A stretch of 7,930 nt of DNA from Actinomycetota bacterium (GCA_005885115.1 VAXX01000448.1:1-7930), one strand, 5' to 3'. Counted from the stretch's first letter, positions 1 through 6,786 are shown. Program-made: numbers and translations. Notes: a model not told the origin generated them from the letters alone.

Positions 1-445
1 CGGGTCCGCCGAGGGGGTCGCCAACGGCGGGTACATCCTCGCCGAGGCCGGCAACCACCAGCCACAGGTGATCCTGATCGCGACCGGTTCCGAGGTGGCC
101 ATCGCACTGACCGCCCGCGAGCGGCTGGAGGCCGACGGGATCGCGACCCGGGTCGTCTCGATGCCCTGCCGGGAGTGGTTCGACGCCCAGGACGTGGCGT
201 ACCGGCAGCGGGTGCTGCCGACCGGGGTCAAGGCGCGGGTCAGCGTCGAGGCCGGGATCGCGATGTCCTGGCGGGACCTGGTCGGCGACGCGGGCGAGTC
301 GGTGAGCATCGAGCACTACGGCGCGAGCGCCCCGTACCAGGTGCTGTTCGAGCAGTTCGGTTTCACGCCCGACCATGTCGTCGCGGCGGCGCGGGCCTCG
401 CTGGCCCGGGCCGGCGCCATCAGCGGCACCACCACCGGTAACTGA
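1..445 (+). CDS. tkt: Transketolase, C-terminal part (gene truncated by window edge)
   Basis: This is the last 147 codons or so of transketolase, the thiamine-diphosphate enzyme that moves two-carbon units between sugar phosphates in the cytoplasmic non-oxidative pentose-phosphate pathway. The reading frame is open from base 2 and ends at TGA 443-445. The visible part is the C-terminal domain. It starts with a [13 protein letters not shown] stretch, followed by [41 protein letters not shown] and [19 protein letters not shown], all in the order typical of bacterial transketolases. The thiamine-binding and catalytic domains lie upstream, outside the window. The gene is followed 23 nt later by tal, the usual actinobacterial tkt-tal pair. 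I see no defect in this part. Confidence 0.96.
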   Translation, partial: GSAEGVANGGYILAEAGNHQPQVILIATGSEVAIALTARERLEADGIATRVVSMPCREWFDAQDVAYRQRVLPTGVKARVSVEAGIAMSWRDLVGDAGESVSIEHYGASAPYQVLFEQFGFTPDHVVAAARASLARAGAISGTTTGN

Positions 446-458
446 GAGCAACTGAGAG
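440..458 (+). repeat. Short tandem repeat across the tkt stop codon
   Basis: The 9-mer AACTGAGAG occurs at 440-448 and again at 450-458, a 10-nt period. The first copy contains the tkt TGA stop. The second copy runs into the tal ribosome-binding site. The unit is AT-richer than its surroundings. It looks like a local duplication in the tkt-tal spacer, and a function is not evident. Confidence 0.6.
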
Positions 459-463
459 AAGGA
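457..463 (+). promoter_or_regulatory. Ribosome-binding site of tal
   Basis: AGAAGGA lies 5 nt before the ATG at 469 and is a good Shine-Dalgarno match. It supports 469 as the tal start. Confidence 0.6.
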
Positions 464-468
464 CGACG

Positions 469-1499
469 ATGACCGACCGGCTGGCTGAGCTCTCCGCCGC
501 GGGTGTGGCGGTATGGCTCGACGACATCTCCCGGGAACGTCTCACGAGCGGCGGGCTGGACGCGCTGCGGCGCGAGAGGCACGTGGTGGGCGAGACCAGC
601 AACCCGACCATCTTCGCCAAGGCGCTGTCCGACAGCGAGGACTACGCGGACCAGCTGACCGGCCTGAAGCTGCGCAAGATCGGCGTGGACGAGTCGGCGC
701 GCATGATCACCACGTACGACGTGCGGTGGGCCTGCGACGTGCTGCGCCCGGCCTACGACGCCTCGCACGGCATCGACGGGCGGGTCTCGATCGAGGTCGA
801 CCCCCGCCTGGCGCACGAGACCGACCGCACCATCGCCGAGGCCAAGCAGCTGTGGTGGCTGGTGGACCGGGAGAACCTGTTCATCAAGATCCCGGCGACC
901 GAGGCGGGCATCCCGGCGATCACCGCCACCCTGGCGCTGGGCATCAGCGTCAACGTCACGCTGATCTTCGCCCTCGACCGGTACGAGCAGGTGATGGAGG
1001 CGTTCCTCGCCGGTATGGAGCAGGCCAGGGCCAACGGGCACGACCTGACGAAGATGGCCAGCGTGGCCAGCTTCTTCGTGTCCCGGGTGGACACCGAGGT
1101 GGACAAGCGGCTGGACACGAGAAGGTCTTCACCAGCGACCGGTGGCGCGCGCTCGCCGACGCCGGCGGAATGCCGCAGCGGCCGCTGTGGGCCTCGACCT
1201 CCACCAAGAACCCGGCGTACCGCGACGTCATGTACGTCGAGGAGCTGATCGCGCCGGGCGTGGTCAACACCATGCCGGAAGCCACGATCCACGCGTTCGC
1301 CGACCACGGGGAGGTCCCCGGCGACACGGTGACCGGCGCGTACGGCGACGCGCAGAAGGTACTGGACGACCTGGCCGGGCTCGGCATCGAGTACGACGAC
1401 GTGGTCGCCACCCTGGAGCGCGAGGCCGTGGAGAAGTTCGAACAGAGCTGGCTGGAGCTGCTCCGGTCGGTCGAGGGCCAGTTGGGCGGCACGACGTGA
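469..1499 (+). pseudogene. tal: Transaldolase, broken by an internal frameshifting deletion
   Basis: Transaldolase transfers a dihydroxyacetone unit between sedoheptulose-7-phosphate and glyceraldehyde-3-phosphate. The start is ATG 469. The N-terminal part reads well to about base 1116 and includes [41 protein letters not shown], the Schiff-base motif FIKIPAT (Lys140 by family alignment, codon 886-888) and [17 protein letters not shown]. From 1119 the protein continues in another frame with [50 protein letters not shown] and GDTVTGAYGDA to TGA 1497-1499. From memory of family members, about 26-27 residues (the segment ending in a GKAAIANARLAY-like stretch) are missing between RLD and EKVF. 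The loss must be 3n+1 nt, probably 76 or 79. Restored, the protein would be about 369 residues, normal for actinobacterial Tal. As written, translation runs out of frame after residue 216 or so and ends near 1248. Sequencing or assembly error is a serious alternative. Confidence 0.9.
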
Positions 1500-3063
1500 T
1501 CGAGATCCTGGACGACGTGGAGGCCGCCGCCGGCCTGACCGTGTACGGGGCCGGGCACGTACCGGGGGCGGCGGAGCTGCGGGCGGCGCTGGTCGAGGCC
1601 GGCGTACCGGGGCTGCTGGTGGCCAAGGACCCGACGTTGTGGGGGCCGGCCGCCGAGGCCGAGTCGAAGATCCGGCTCGGCTGGGTGGACACCTTCCGGC
1701 GCTCCCGGGAGCTGCTCCCCCAGCTCGCCGAGCTGCGCAGCGAGCTGTCCGACCTGACCCACGTGGTACTGGCGGGGATGGGTGGCTCGTCGTTGGCCCC
1801 GGAGGTGATCGCGCGGACCCTGGGCGTACCACTGACCGTGCTGGACACCACGGACCCGCACCAGGTCGCGGCGGCCCTGCGGGACCGGCTGCTGGAAACG
1901 GTCGTCGTGGTCTCCAGCAAGTCCGGCGGCACGGTGGAGACCGACAGCCACCGGCGGGCCTACTGGCAGGCGTTCCTGGACGCCGGGCTGTCCGAGGCGG
2001 AGGCGGGGCGGCACTTCGTGGTCGTCACCGACCCGGGTTCGCCGCTGCAGGCGACCGCCCGCGGGATGGGCGCCGCGCTGGTGCTGGCCGACCCGGACGT
2101 CGGCGGGCGGTACTCGGCGCTGACCGCGTTCGGGCTGGTACCGACCGCGCTGGCCGGGGTCGACGTGGCCGAGCTGCTCGACCAGGCCGAGGCGCTGTTC
2201 GCGGCGCTGGGCGAGAGCAAGGACAACCCGGGCCTGGCCCTGGGCGCCGCGCTGGGGCCGAGCAGCTCATCGCCGAGTCGACCGGCAAGAACGGCCGGGG
2301 CATCCTGCCCGTCGTGGTGGAGAACCCGGCCGCGGCGGGGGCGCTCGGCGACGACGTGCTGACCGTCACGACCGGCGGGTCGCTGGGCCCCGACGGGGTA
2401 CCGGGCGGGGGCATCGCCCCGCACGTGGCCGTCAACGGGCCGCTCGGCGCGCAGTTCCTGGCCTGGGAGTACGCGACCGCGATCGCCGGGCGGATCCTCG
2501 GGATCAACCCGTTCGACCAGCCCAACGTGACCGAGTCCAAGGACAACACCAAGCACATCCTGGCCAGCGGCCTGCCCAGCGAGACCCCGGCGTTCACCGA
2601 CGGCGCCGTCAAGGTGTACGGGCCGCTCGCGGCCAACCTGGAGGACGCGCTGCGGTCCGTGCTGGACAGCATCACGCCCGGCGGGTACCTGGCCGTGATG
2701 GCGTACCTCGACCGGATCGCCGACGCCGACGCGGCCCGGATCCGGCCGGCGCTGGCCCGGGCGAGCCGGGGCCGGGCGGTCACCTTCGGCTGGGGCCCGC
2801 GCTTCCTGCACTCCACCGGCCAGTACCACAAGGGCGGACCGCAGGTCGGCTCGTACCTCCAGATCACCGGCGCGGTCGGCACCGACCTGCCGGTACCCGG
2901 GCAGCCGTTCAGTTTCGGCACCCTGCAGGCCGCCCAGGCGGCGGGCGACCGGCAGGCGCTGGCCCAGCGCGGACGCCCGCTGCTTCACCTGCACCTGACC
3001 GATCGCCCGGCCGGCCTGGCCCGGCTGCTCGACGCCGCCCGGTCCCTCGCCGAGGAGGTCTGA
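1496..3063 (+). pseudogene. pgi: Glucose-6-phosphate isomerase, broken by an internal frameshifting deletion
   Basis: Pgi interconverts glucose-6-phosphate and fructose-6-phosphate, joining glycolysis to the pentose-phosphate pathway. The start is GTG 1496, overlapping the tal stop as GTGA. The first part reads to about 2255 with DPTLWGPAAEAESKIRLGW, VLAGMGGSSLAPEV, the sugar-phosphate site SSKSGGTVET (1913-1942) and GGRYSALTAFGLVP. The second part runs in another frame from about 2257 to TGA 3061-3063. It carries AEQLIAESTGK (probable catalytic Glu at 2275-2277), GPLGAQFLAWEYATA, GINPFDQPNV and STGQYHKGGPQVG (His at 2827-2829). Between AALG and AEQL, about 24-25 residues normally ending in a GSGI-GFGDW-like stretch are absent. 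The loss must be 3n+1 nt, near 73 or 76. Restored length is about 546 residues, normal for the actinobacterial Pgi type. As written, the first frame ends near 2362. Assembly error cannot be excluded. Confidence 0.9.
3054..3058 (+). promoter_or_regulatory. Ribosome-binding site of zwf
   Basis: GGAGG inside the last codons of pgi lies 6 nt before GTG 3065. It supports that start and translational coupling with pgi, whose stop ends 1 nt upstream. Confidence 0.6.
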
Positions 3064-3064
3064 C

Positions 3065-4523
3065 GTGGGCAACCCGCTGCGGGATCCGCAGGACCGGCGC
3101 CTGCCCCGGATCCCTGAACCCTGCGCCCTGGTGATCTTCGGGGTCACCGGGGACCTGGCCCGCAAGAAGCTCATCCCGGCCGTGTACGACCTGGCCAACC
3201 GCGGGATGCTGCCGTCCAGCTTCGTCGTGCTCGGGTTCGCCCGCCGCGACTGGGGCGACGGTGACTTCGAGGCGCTGGCCCGGGAGGCGGCCCAGCAACA
3301 CGCGCGTACCCCGTGGAAGGAGGAGGTCTGGGCGCGGGCCTCCGGCAACATCAAGTTCGTACCGGGCTCGTTCGACGACGACGGCGCGTTCGACACCCTC
3401 GCCCAGACCCTGGACGAGCTGCGCGACACCCACGGCATCCAGGGCAACGCCGCGTTCTACCTGTCCATCCCGCCCTCGGCGTTCCCGGTCGTCCTCAAGC
3501 AGATGGCCCGTACGCACATGGCCGACAACGAGAAGTCCGGCGGCTGGCGGCGGGTGGTCGCGGAGAAGCCCTTCGGCAGCGACCTGGAGTCCGCCAAGGC
3601 CCTCAACGACCTGGTCGACGACGTGTTCACCCCGTAAGATGTCTTCCGGATCGACCACTACCTGGGCAAGGAGACGGTCCAGCGTGGACCACGTACAGAT
3701 CACCATGGCCGAGGACGTCGGGATCGGCAGCCGGGCGGCGTTCTACGACGTCACGGGTACGGCCCGGGACGTACTCCAGAACCACCTGCTGCAACTGCTG
3801 GCCATGGTGGCGATGGAGGAGCCGACCAGCTTCGACGCCGCCGAGATCCGGACCGAGAAGCTCAAGGTGCTCCGGGCGATCAAGCTGCCCGAGAACATCC
3901 TCGCCGAGACGGTCCGCGGCCAGTACCTGTCCGGCTGGGTGGCCGGCGAGCGCGCGGTCGGCTACCTGGAGGAGAAGGGGGTACCGGCGGGCTCGACCAC
4001 GGAGACGTACGTGGCGGTCAAGCTCGGTATCCAGAACCGGCGCTGGGCCCAGGTGCCGTTCTACATCCGGGCCGGCAAGCGCCTGCCCCGGCGGGTCACC
4101 GAGGTCGCGGTGCTGTTCAAGCAGGCGCCGCACCTGCCGTTCCACCCGGCCGACGTGGAGATGCTCGGGCAGAACCAGCTCGTCGTGCGGGTACAGCCGG
4201 ACGAGGGCGTGACGCTGAAGTTCGGCTCGAAGGTGCCGGGCACCACGATGGAGGTCCGTGACATCACGATGGACTTCCAGTACGGCGAGGCGTTCACCGA
4301 CTCCTCGCCCGAGGCGTACGAGCGGCTGATCCTGGACGTACTCATCGGGGACCGGACGCTGTTCCCGGACGCCGCCGAGGTGGAGGCGAGCTGGCGGGTC
4401 GTCGACCCGCTGGAGGACGCGTGGCAGGGGACGAAGCCGGAGACGTACCGGTCCGGTGAGTGGGGCCCCCGGGCCGCCGACGAGCTGCTGGCCCGCGACG
4501 GCCGGCAATGGCGACGGGCATGA
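3065..4523 (+). pseudogene. zwf: Glucose-6-phosphate dehydrogenase, broken by a nonsense codon and a frameshifting deletion
   Basis: Zwf oxidises glucose-6-phosphate to 6-phosphogluconolactone with NADP, the entry step of the oxidative pentose-phosphate pathway. The start is GTG 3065. The nucleotide-binding motif VIFGVTGDLARKKL lies near residues 23-36 and the EKPFG lysine is residue 168. The frame then meets TAA at 3635-3637, where the family has Glu in FTPEDVFRIDHYLGKE. The RIDHYLGKETVQ motif is present just after the stop (3647-3682). About 20 residues (a NILALRFAN...WNANY-like stretch) are missing next, and the protein resumes in another frame at 3684 with VDHVQITMAEDVGIG, VLQNHLLQLL (catalytic His, codon 3783-3785), YIRAGKRLPRR and YERLILDVLIGDRTLF to TGA 4521-4523. 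The loss must be 3n+2 nt, about 59. Restored length is about 505 residues, as expected. Two defects in one gene reinforce doubt about sequence quality here, though genuine inactivation is possible. Confidence 0.92.
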
Positions 4524-4570
4524 GCGAGCGGAGCGCCGACCAGGCGGAGCGAACGGAGACCGGCTCATGA
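4520..4570 (+). CDS. Possible 16-codon mini-ORF coupling zwf to opcA
   Basis: ATG 4520 overlaps the zwf stop TGA (4521-4523) as ATGA. The frame reads MSERSADQAERTETGS and stops at TGA 4568-4570, which overlaps the opcA start ATG 4567 again as ATGA. A peptide function is doubtful, because the sequence is hydrophilic and partly built from GAGCG/GGAGC units (GAGCGAGCGGAGCG, 4522-4535). Such units are familiar as low-complexity spacers in Micromonosporaceae. The perfect double overlap would let a ribosome finishing zwf pass through to opcA. It could also be chance, since opcA has its own ribosome-binding site. Confidence 0.3.
   Translation: MSERSADQAERTETGS
4555..4558 (+). promoter_or_regulatory. 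Ribosome-binding site of opcA
   Basis: GGAG lies 8 nt before ATG 4567. It decides this start over the in-frame open extension that reaches back into zwf. Confidence 0.55.
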
Positions 4571-5556
4571 TCGGGCTGTGGGACACCACCGGCAACGAGG
4601 TGGTCAAGGCGCTGTCCGCGGAACGGCGCAGCGCGGGCGGGGTGACCAGCGGGCTGGCGCTGACGCTGGTCGTCGTCGTCGACGAGAAGCGGGTACGGGA
4701 GGCCGAGGCCGCCGCCACGATCGCGGCCGCGGCGCACCCGTGCCGGATCCTGATCGTGGTCCGCTCGGACATCACCCGGGACGTGAACCGGCTGGACGCG
4801 GAGATCGTCGTCGGCGGGCGGCTCGGCCCGTGCGAGGCGGTCGTCATGCGGATGTACGGCCGGCTCGCACTGCACGCCGAGTCGGTGGTGATGCCGCTGC
4901 TCGCGCCGGACTCGCCGGTGGTGACCTGGTGGCACAGCGAACCGCCGGAGCACATCTCCAACGACTTCCTGGGCGTGGTCGCCGACCGGCGGATCACCGA
5001 CGCCGCCCAGGCGGCCGACCCGATCCAGGCGCTGCGCCAGCGGGCGGCGGACTACGCACCCGGCGACACCGACCTCGCGTGGACCCGGATCACCCCGTGG
5101 CGGACCCTGGTCACCGGCGCGTTCGACACGTTGGAGGCCAAGGTCGTCGGAGCCACGGTCGTGGCGCCGGAGCGGGACCCGACCGCCGCGCTGATGCGGG
5201 GCTGGCTGGGCGCCCGGCTGCACATCACGCCGATGCCGGAGCCGACCACGGAGTTCCCGCGGATGCGCGCGGTCGAGCTGCACTGCGAGAACGGCGACAC
5301 GATCCGGTTGACCCGCGAGGACGGTATGGCCCTGTTCAGCCGTACCGGGCAGCACGACCGGCAGCTTCCGCTGGTCCGCCGTCCACTCGGCGACGAACTC
5401 GCCGAGGAACTGCGCCGGCTGGACCCGGACCAGATCTACGCCGAGGCGCTGGGCAACCTGTCCGGGGTCAGCGACCTCGACGAGCGCCCGCCGACCCGGG
5501 TACACGTCTGGAGCGACCCGGCACTGGCGGCGGCCGCGAGCGAGGGCCACGGGTGA
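4567..5556 (+). CDS. opcA: OpcA, glucose-6-phosphate dehydrogenase assembly protein
   Basis: OpcA is the cytoplasmic partner needed for assembly or full activity of G6PDH in actinobacteria and cyanobacteria. The protein has 329 residues, normal for the family. It begins MIGLWDTTGNEVVKAL, the usual actinobacterial N-terminus. Also recognisable are LTLVVVVDEKRVREAEAAATIAAAAHPCRILIVVRSD, GGRLGPCEAVVMRMYGRLALHAESVVMPLLAPDSPVVTWWH, ADRRITDA and YAPGDTDLAWTRITPWRTLV. The C-terminal part (DRQLPLVRRPLGDELAEELRRLDPDQIYAEAL) is also typical. The gene sits between zwf and pgl, the standard arrangement, and its stop overlaps the pgl start. The frame is intact, so unlike its three upstream neighbours this gene shows no lesion. 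The exact biochemical role of OpcA is known only in outline. Confidence 0.95.
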   Translation: MIGLWDTTGNEVVKALSAERRSAGGVTSGLALTLVVVVDEKRVREAEAAATIAAAAHPCRILIVVRSDITRDVNRLDAEIVVGGRLGPCEAVVMRMYGRLALHAESVVMPLLAPDSPVVTWWHSEPPEHISNDFLGVVADRRITDAAQAADPIQALRQRAADYAPGDTDLAWTRITPWRTLVTGAFDTLEAKVVGATVVAPERDPTAALMRGWLGARLHITPMPEPTTEFPRMRAVELHCENGDTIRLTREDGMALFSRTGQHDRQLPLVRRPLGDELAEELRRLDPDQIYAEALGNLSGVSDLDERPPTRVHVWSDPALAAAASEGHG

Positions 5557-6326
5557 GCACTGACGCGTCCGTGGTGGTGCACTCGGAGCCGGAGGTGCTC
5601 GCCGAGGCGGTCGCCGCCCGGCTGCTGATCCGGCTCCTGGATGCCCAGGCGGCCCGGGGCGTGGCGGGCGTGGTGCTGACCGGTGGCCGGGTGGCCGCCA
5701 AGGTGTACCAGGCGGTCGCGGCGAGCCCGGCCCGGGACGCGGTGGACTGGTCCCGGGTCGACGTCTGGTGGGGCGACGAGCGGTTCCTGCCGGGCGGGGA
5801 CCCGGAGCGCAACGAGACCCAGGCCCGGGCGGCGCTGCTCGACGCGGTACCGGTCGACCCGGCGCGGGTACACCCGATGCCGCCCAGCGACGGGCCGGAC
5901 GGTGCCGACCCGGAGGCCGCGGCCGCCCGGTACGCGGCGACGCTGGCCGCCGCCGCGAAGCCCGGCAGCGAGGTACTGCCGCACTTCGACCTGCTGCTGC
6001 TGGGCGTGGGCGAGGACGGGCACGTCGCCTCGGTGTTCCCCGAGCATCCGGCCGCGTACGAGAGCCGTCCCGTGGTGGCCGTACGCGGCGCGCCGAAACC
6101 GCCACCGGTCCGGATCAGCCTCACCCTCCCGGCCATCAACACCGCCGAGGAGGTGTGGCTGATCGCCACCGGACCGGACAAGGCCGACGCGGTGGGGATG
6201 GCGCTGTCCGGCGCCGGACCGGTGCAACTGCCCGCGGCCGGGGTCGGCGGAGTCACCCGTACCCTCTGGTTGCTCGACCGGGCCGCGGCCGCCCATGTGG
6301 CGCCGGGGCTGCGCAGCCTGCGCTGA
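5553..6326 (+). CDS. pgl: 6-phosphogluconolactonase (DevB/SOL type)
   Basis: Pgl hydrolyses 6-phosphogluconolactone to 6-phosphogluconate, the step directly after G6PDH. The start is GTG 5553, which overlaps the opcA stop as GTGA and implies translational coupling. The 257-residue length is normal. Family motifs appear in order: VVLTGGRVAAKVY (substrate-binding glycine motif), VDVWWGDERFLPGGDPERNETQARAALLD, then DLLLLGVGEDGHVASVFPEHPA with the catalytic GxGxDGHxAS signature. The C-terminal RISLTLPAINTAEEVWLIATGPDKADAV is also typical. Arg follows the two glycines of the LTGG motif where I would expect a small or hydroxyl residue. This may be lineage variation. The frame is intact. The stop TGA (6324-6326) directly abuts the stop codon of the convergent rbpA, so no spacer is available for a terminator. 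Confidence 0.96.
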   Translation: MSTDASVVVHSEPEVLAEAVAARLLIRLLDAQAARGVAGVVLTGGRVAAKVYQAVAASPARDAVDWSRVDVWWGDERFLPGGDPERNETQARAALLDAVPVDPARVHPMPPSDGPDGADPEAAAARYAATLAAAAKPGSEVLPHFDLLLLGVGEDGHVASVFPEHPAAYESRPVVAVRGAPKPPPVRISLTLPAINTAEEVWLIATGPDKADAVGMALSGAGPVQLPAAGVGGVTRTLWLLDRAAAAHVAPGLRSLR

Positions 6327-6671
6327 CTACTCCTCGCCGCGGCGCTGGCGGAGCTGGCGTAGCGCCTCGGCGAGGATCGCCGCGCCCTCCGCCTCGGACC
6401 GGCGCTCCTTCACGTAGGCCAGGTGGCTCTTGTACGGCTCGCTGCGCGGCTTGCCCGGCGGGTGCTGCTCGTCGCGCCCCGCCGGCAGCCCGCAGCGCGG
6501 GCACTCCCAGGTGGCCGGCGCGGTGGCATCGGCCGCGAACAGCGGCTCGATCCGGTGGCCGTTGGCGCACCAGTAGGCGACGGCACGTACGGGGACGGGG
6601 TCACAGCGTTCGTCGGGGCGGATCGGGCCGGAGCCGACCCGGACACCACGGATGGCGTTGCCACTGGCCAC
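6327..6671 (-). CDS. rbpA: RbpA, RNA polymerase-binding protein
   Basis: RbpA is an actinobacterial transcription factor that binds RNA polymerase and principal sigma factors and stabilises the open complex. The start is GTG at 6671-6669, preceded by AGGAG, and gives 114 residues, a normal length. The N-terminus MASGNAIRGVRVGSGPI matches the family. The core domain follows (about residues 31-70) with YWCANGH, FAADATAPATWECPRCGLPAG and Cys35, Cys57 and Cys60, which could hold zinc as reported for some actinobacterial RbpA proteins. A basic linker (PPGKPRSEPYK) leads to the sigma-interaction region SHLAYVKERRSEAEGAAILAEALRQL. An extra Cys23 lies in the N-terminal part. The gene is the last of the minus-strand block, 115 nt after secG, with its own candidate promoter. 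It may be one of two rbpA paralogues in such a genome. Confidence 0.95.
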   Translation of the reverse strand: MASGNAIRGVRVGSGPIRPDERCDPVPVRAVAYWCANGHRIEPLFAADATAPATWECPRCGLPAGRDEQHPPGKPRSEPYKSHLAYVKERRSEAEGAAILAEALRQLRQRRGEE

Positions 6672-6680
6672 GACTGTTCG

Positions 6681-6685
6681 CTCCT
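6681..6685 (-). promoter_or_regulatory. Ribosome-binding site of rbpA
   Basis: On the minus strand AGGAG lies 9 nt before the GTG at 6671. It supports GTG, at the conserved MASGNAIRG N-terminus, over longer in-frame extensions. Confidence 0.6.
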
Positions 6686-6720
6686 GTCGTCGGAGGTACG
6701 ACCGGGCACAGGACGGACGA

Positions 6721-6744
6721 AACCTGCGCAGCCCGGAGCATTCC
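6721..6744 (-). promoter_or_regulatory. Candidate SigR/SigH-type promoter of rbpA
   Basis: Reading the minus strand, GGAAT (6744-6740) is followed after 16 nt by GTT (6723-6721). This resembles the GGAAT/GTT promoters of the oxidative-stress sigma factors SigR (Streptomyces) and SigH (mycobacteria). rbpA is a known SigR target in Streptomyces coelicolor. The element would start transcription around 6712-6715, about 40 nt before the gene. The 16-nt spacing is at or slightly below the range I recall for these factors, so this is a candidate only. Confidence 0.45.
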
Positions 6745-6775
6745 GGGCCGCGGATGAGTCTAAGCCGGGCTGCGC
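6726..6775 (-). repeat. Inverted repeat with overlapping alternative hairpin between secG and rbpA
   Basis: GCGCAGCCCGG (6726-6736) is perfectly complementary to CCGGGCTGCGC (6765-6775), an 11-bp stem with a 28-nt loop. A second hairpin, CCCGGA (6732-6737) with TCCGGG (6742-6747) and a GCAT loop, uses the same CCCGG and so excludes the first. The large stem begins 11 nt after the secG stop. It could end secG transcription, or the pair could act as a switch in front of rbpA. There is no clear U run. Confidence 0.5.
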
Positions 6776-6786
6776 GTCTGACGGAA

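Noticed and set aside
469..1499. Programmed ribosomal frameshifting as the reason for the frame changes in tal, pgi and zwf
   Set aside because: A frameshift alone does not explain the missing conserved residues at each junction, and no slippery heptamer or downstream structure stands out. Deletions fit better.
3634..3684. GTAAG at 3634-3638, which looks like a eukaryotic splice donor in the broken part of zwf
   Set aside because: All other features are bacterial, the stretch after it still encodes the conserved RIDHYLGKETVQ motif, and removing it would not restore the protein.
4456..4566. In-frame 37-residue N-terminal extension of OpcA beginning inside zwf
   Set aside because: It overlaps the zwf coding end, has no family similarity, and the ATG at 4567 has a ribosome-binding site and the conserved MIGLWDTT start.
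753..6296. Many long open frames on the minus strand opposite tal through pgl (for example 1960-3447 and 4342-6105)
   Set aside because: They are Arg/Pro/Gly-rich shadows typical of high-GC DNA, lie opposite clearly recognisable enzymes and show no known domains.
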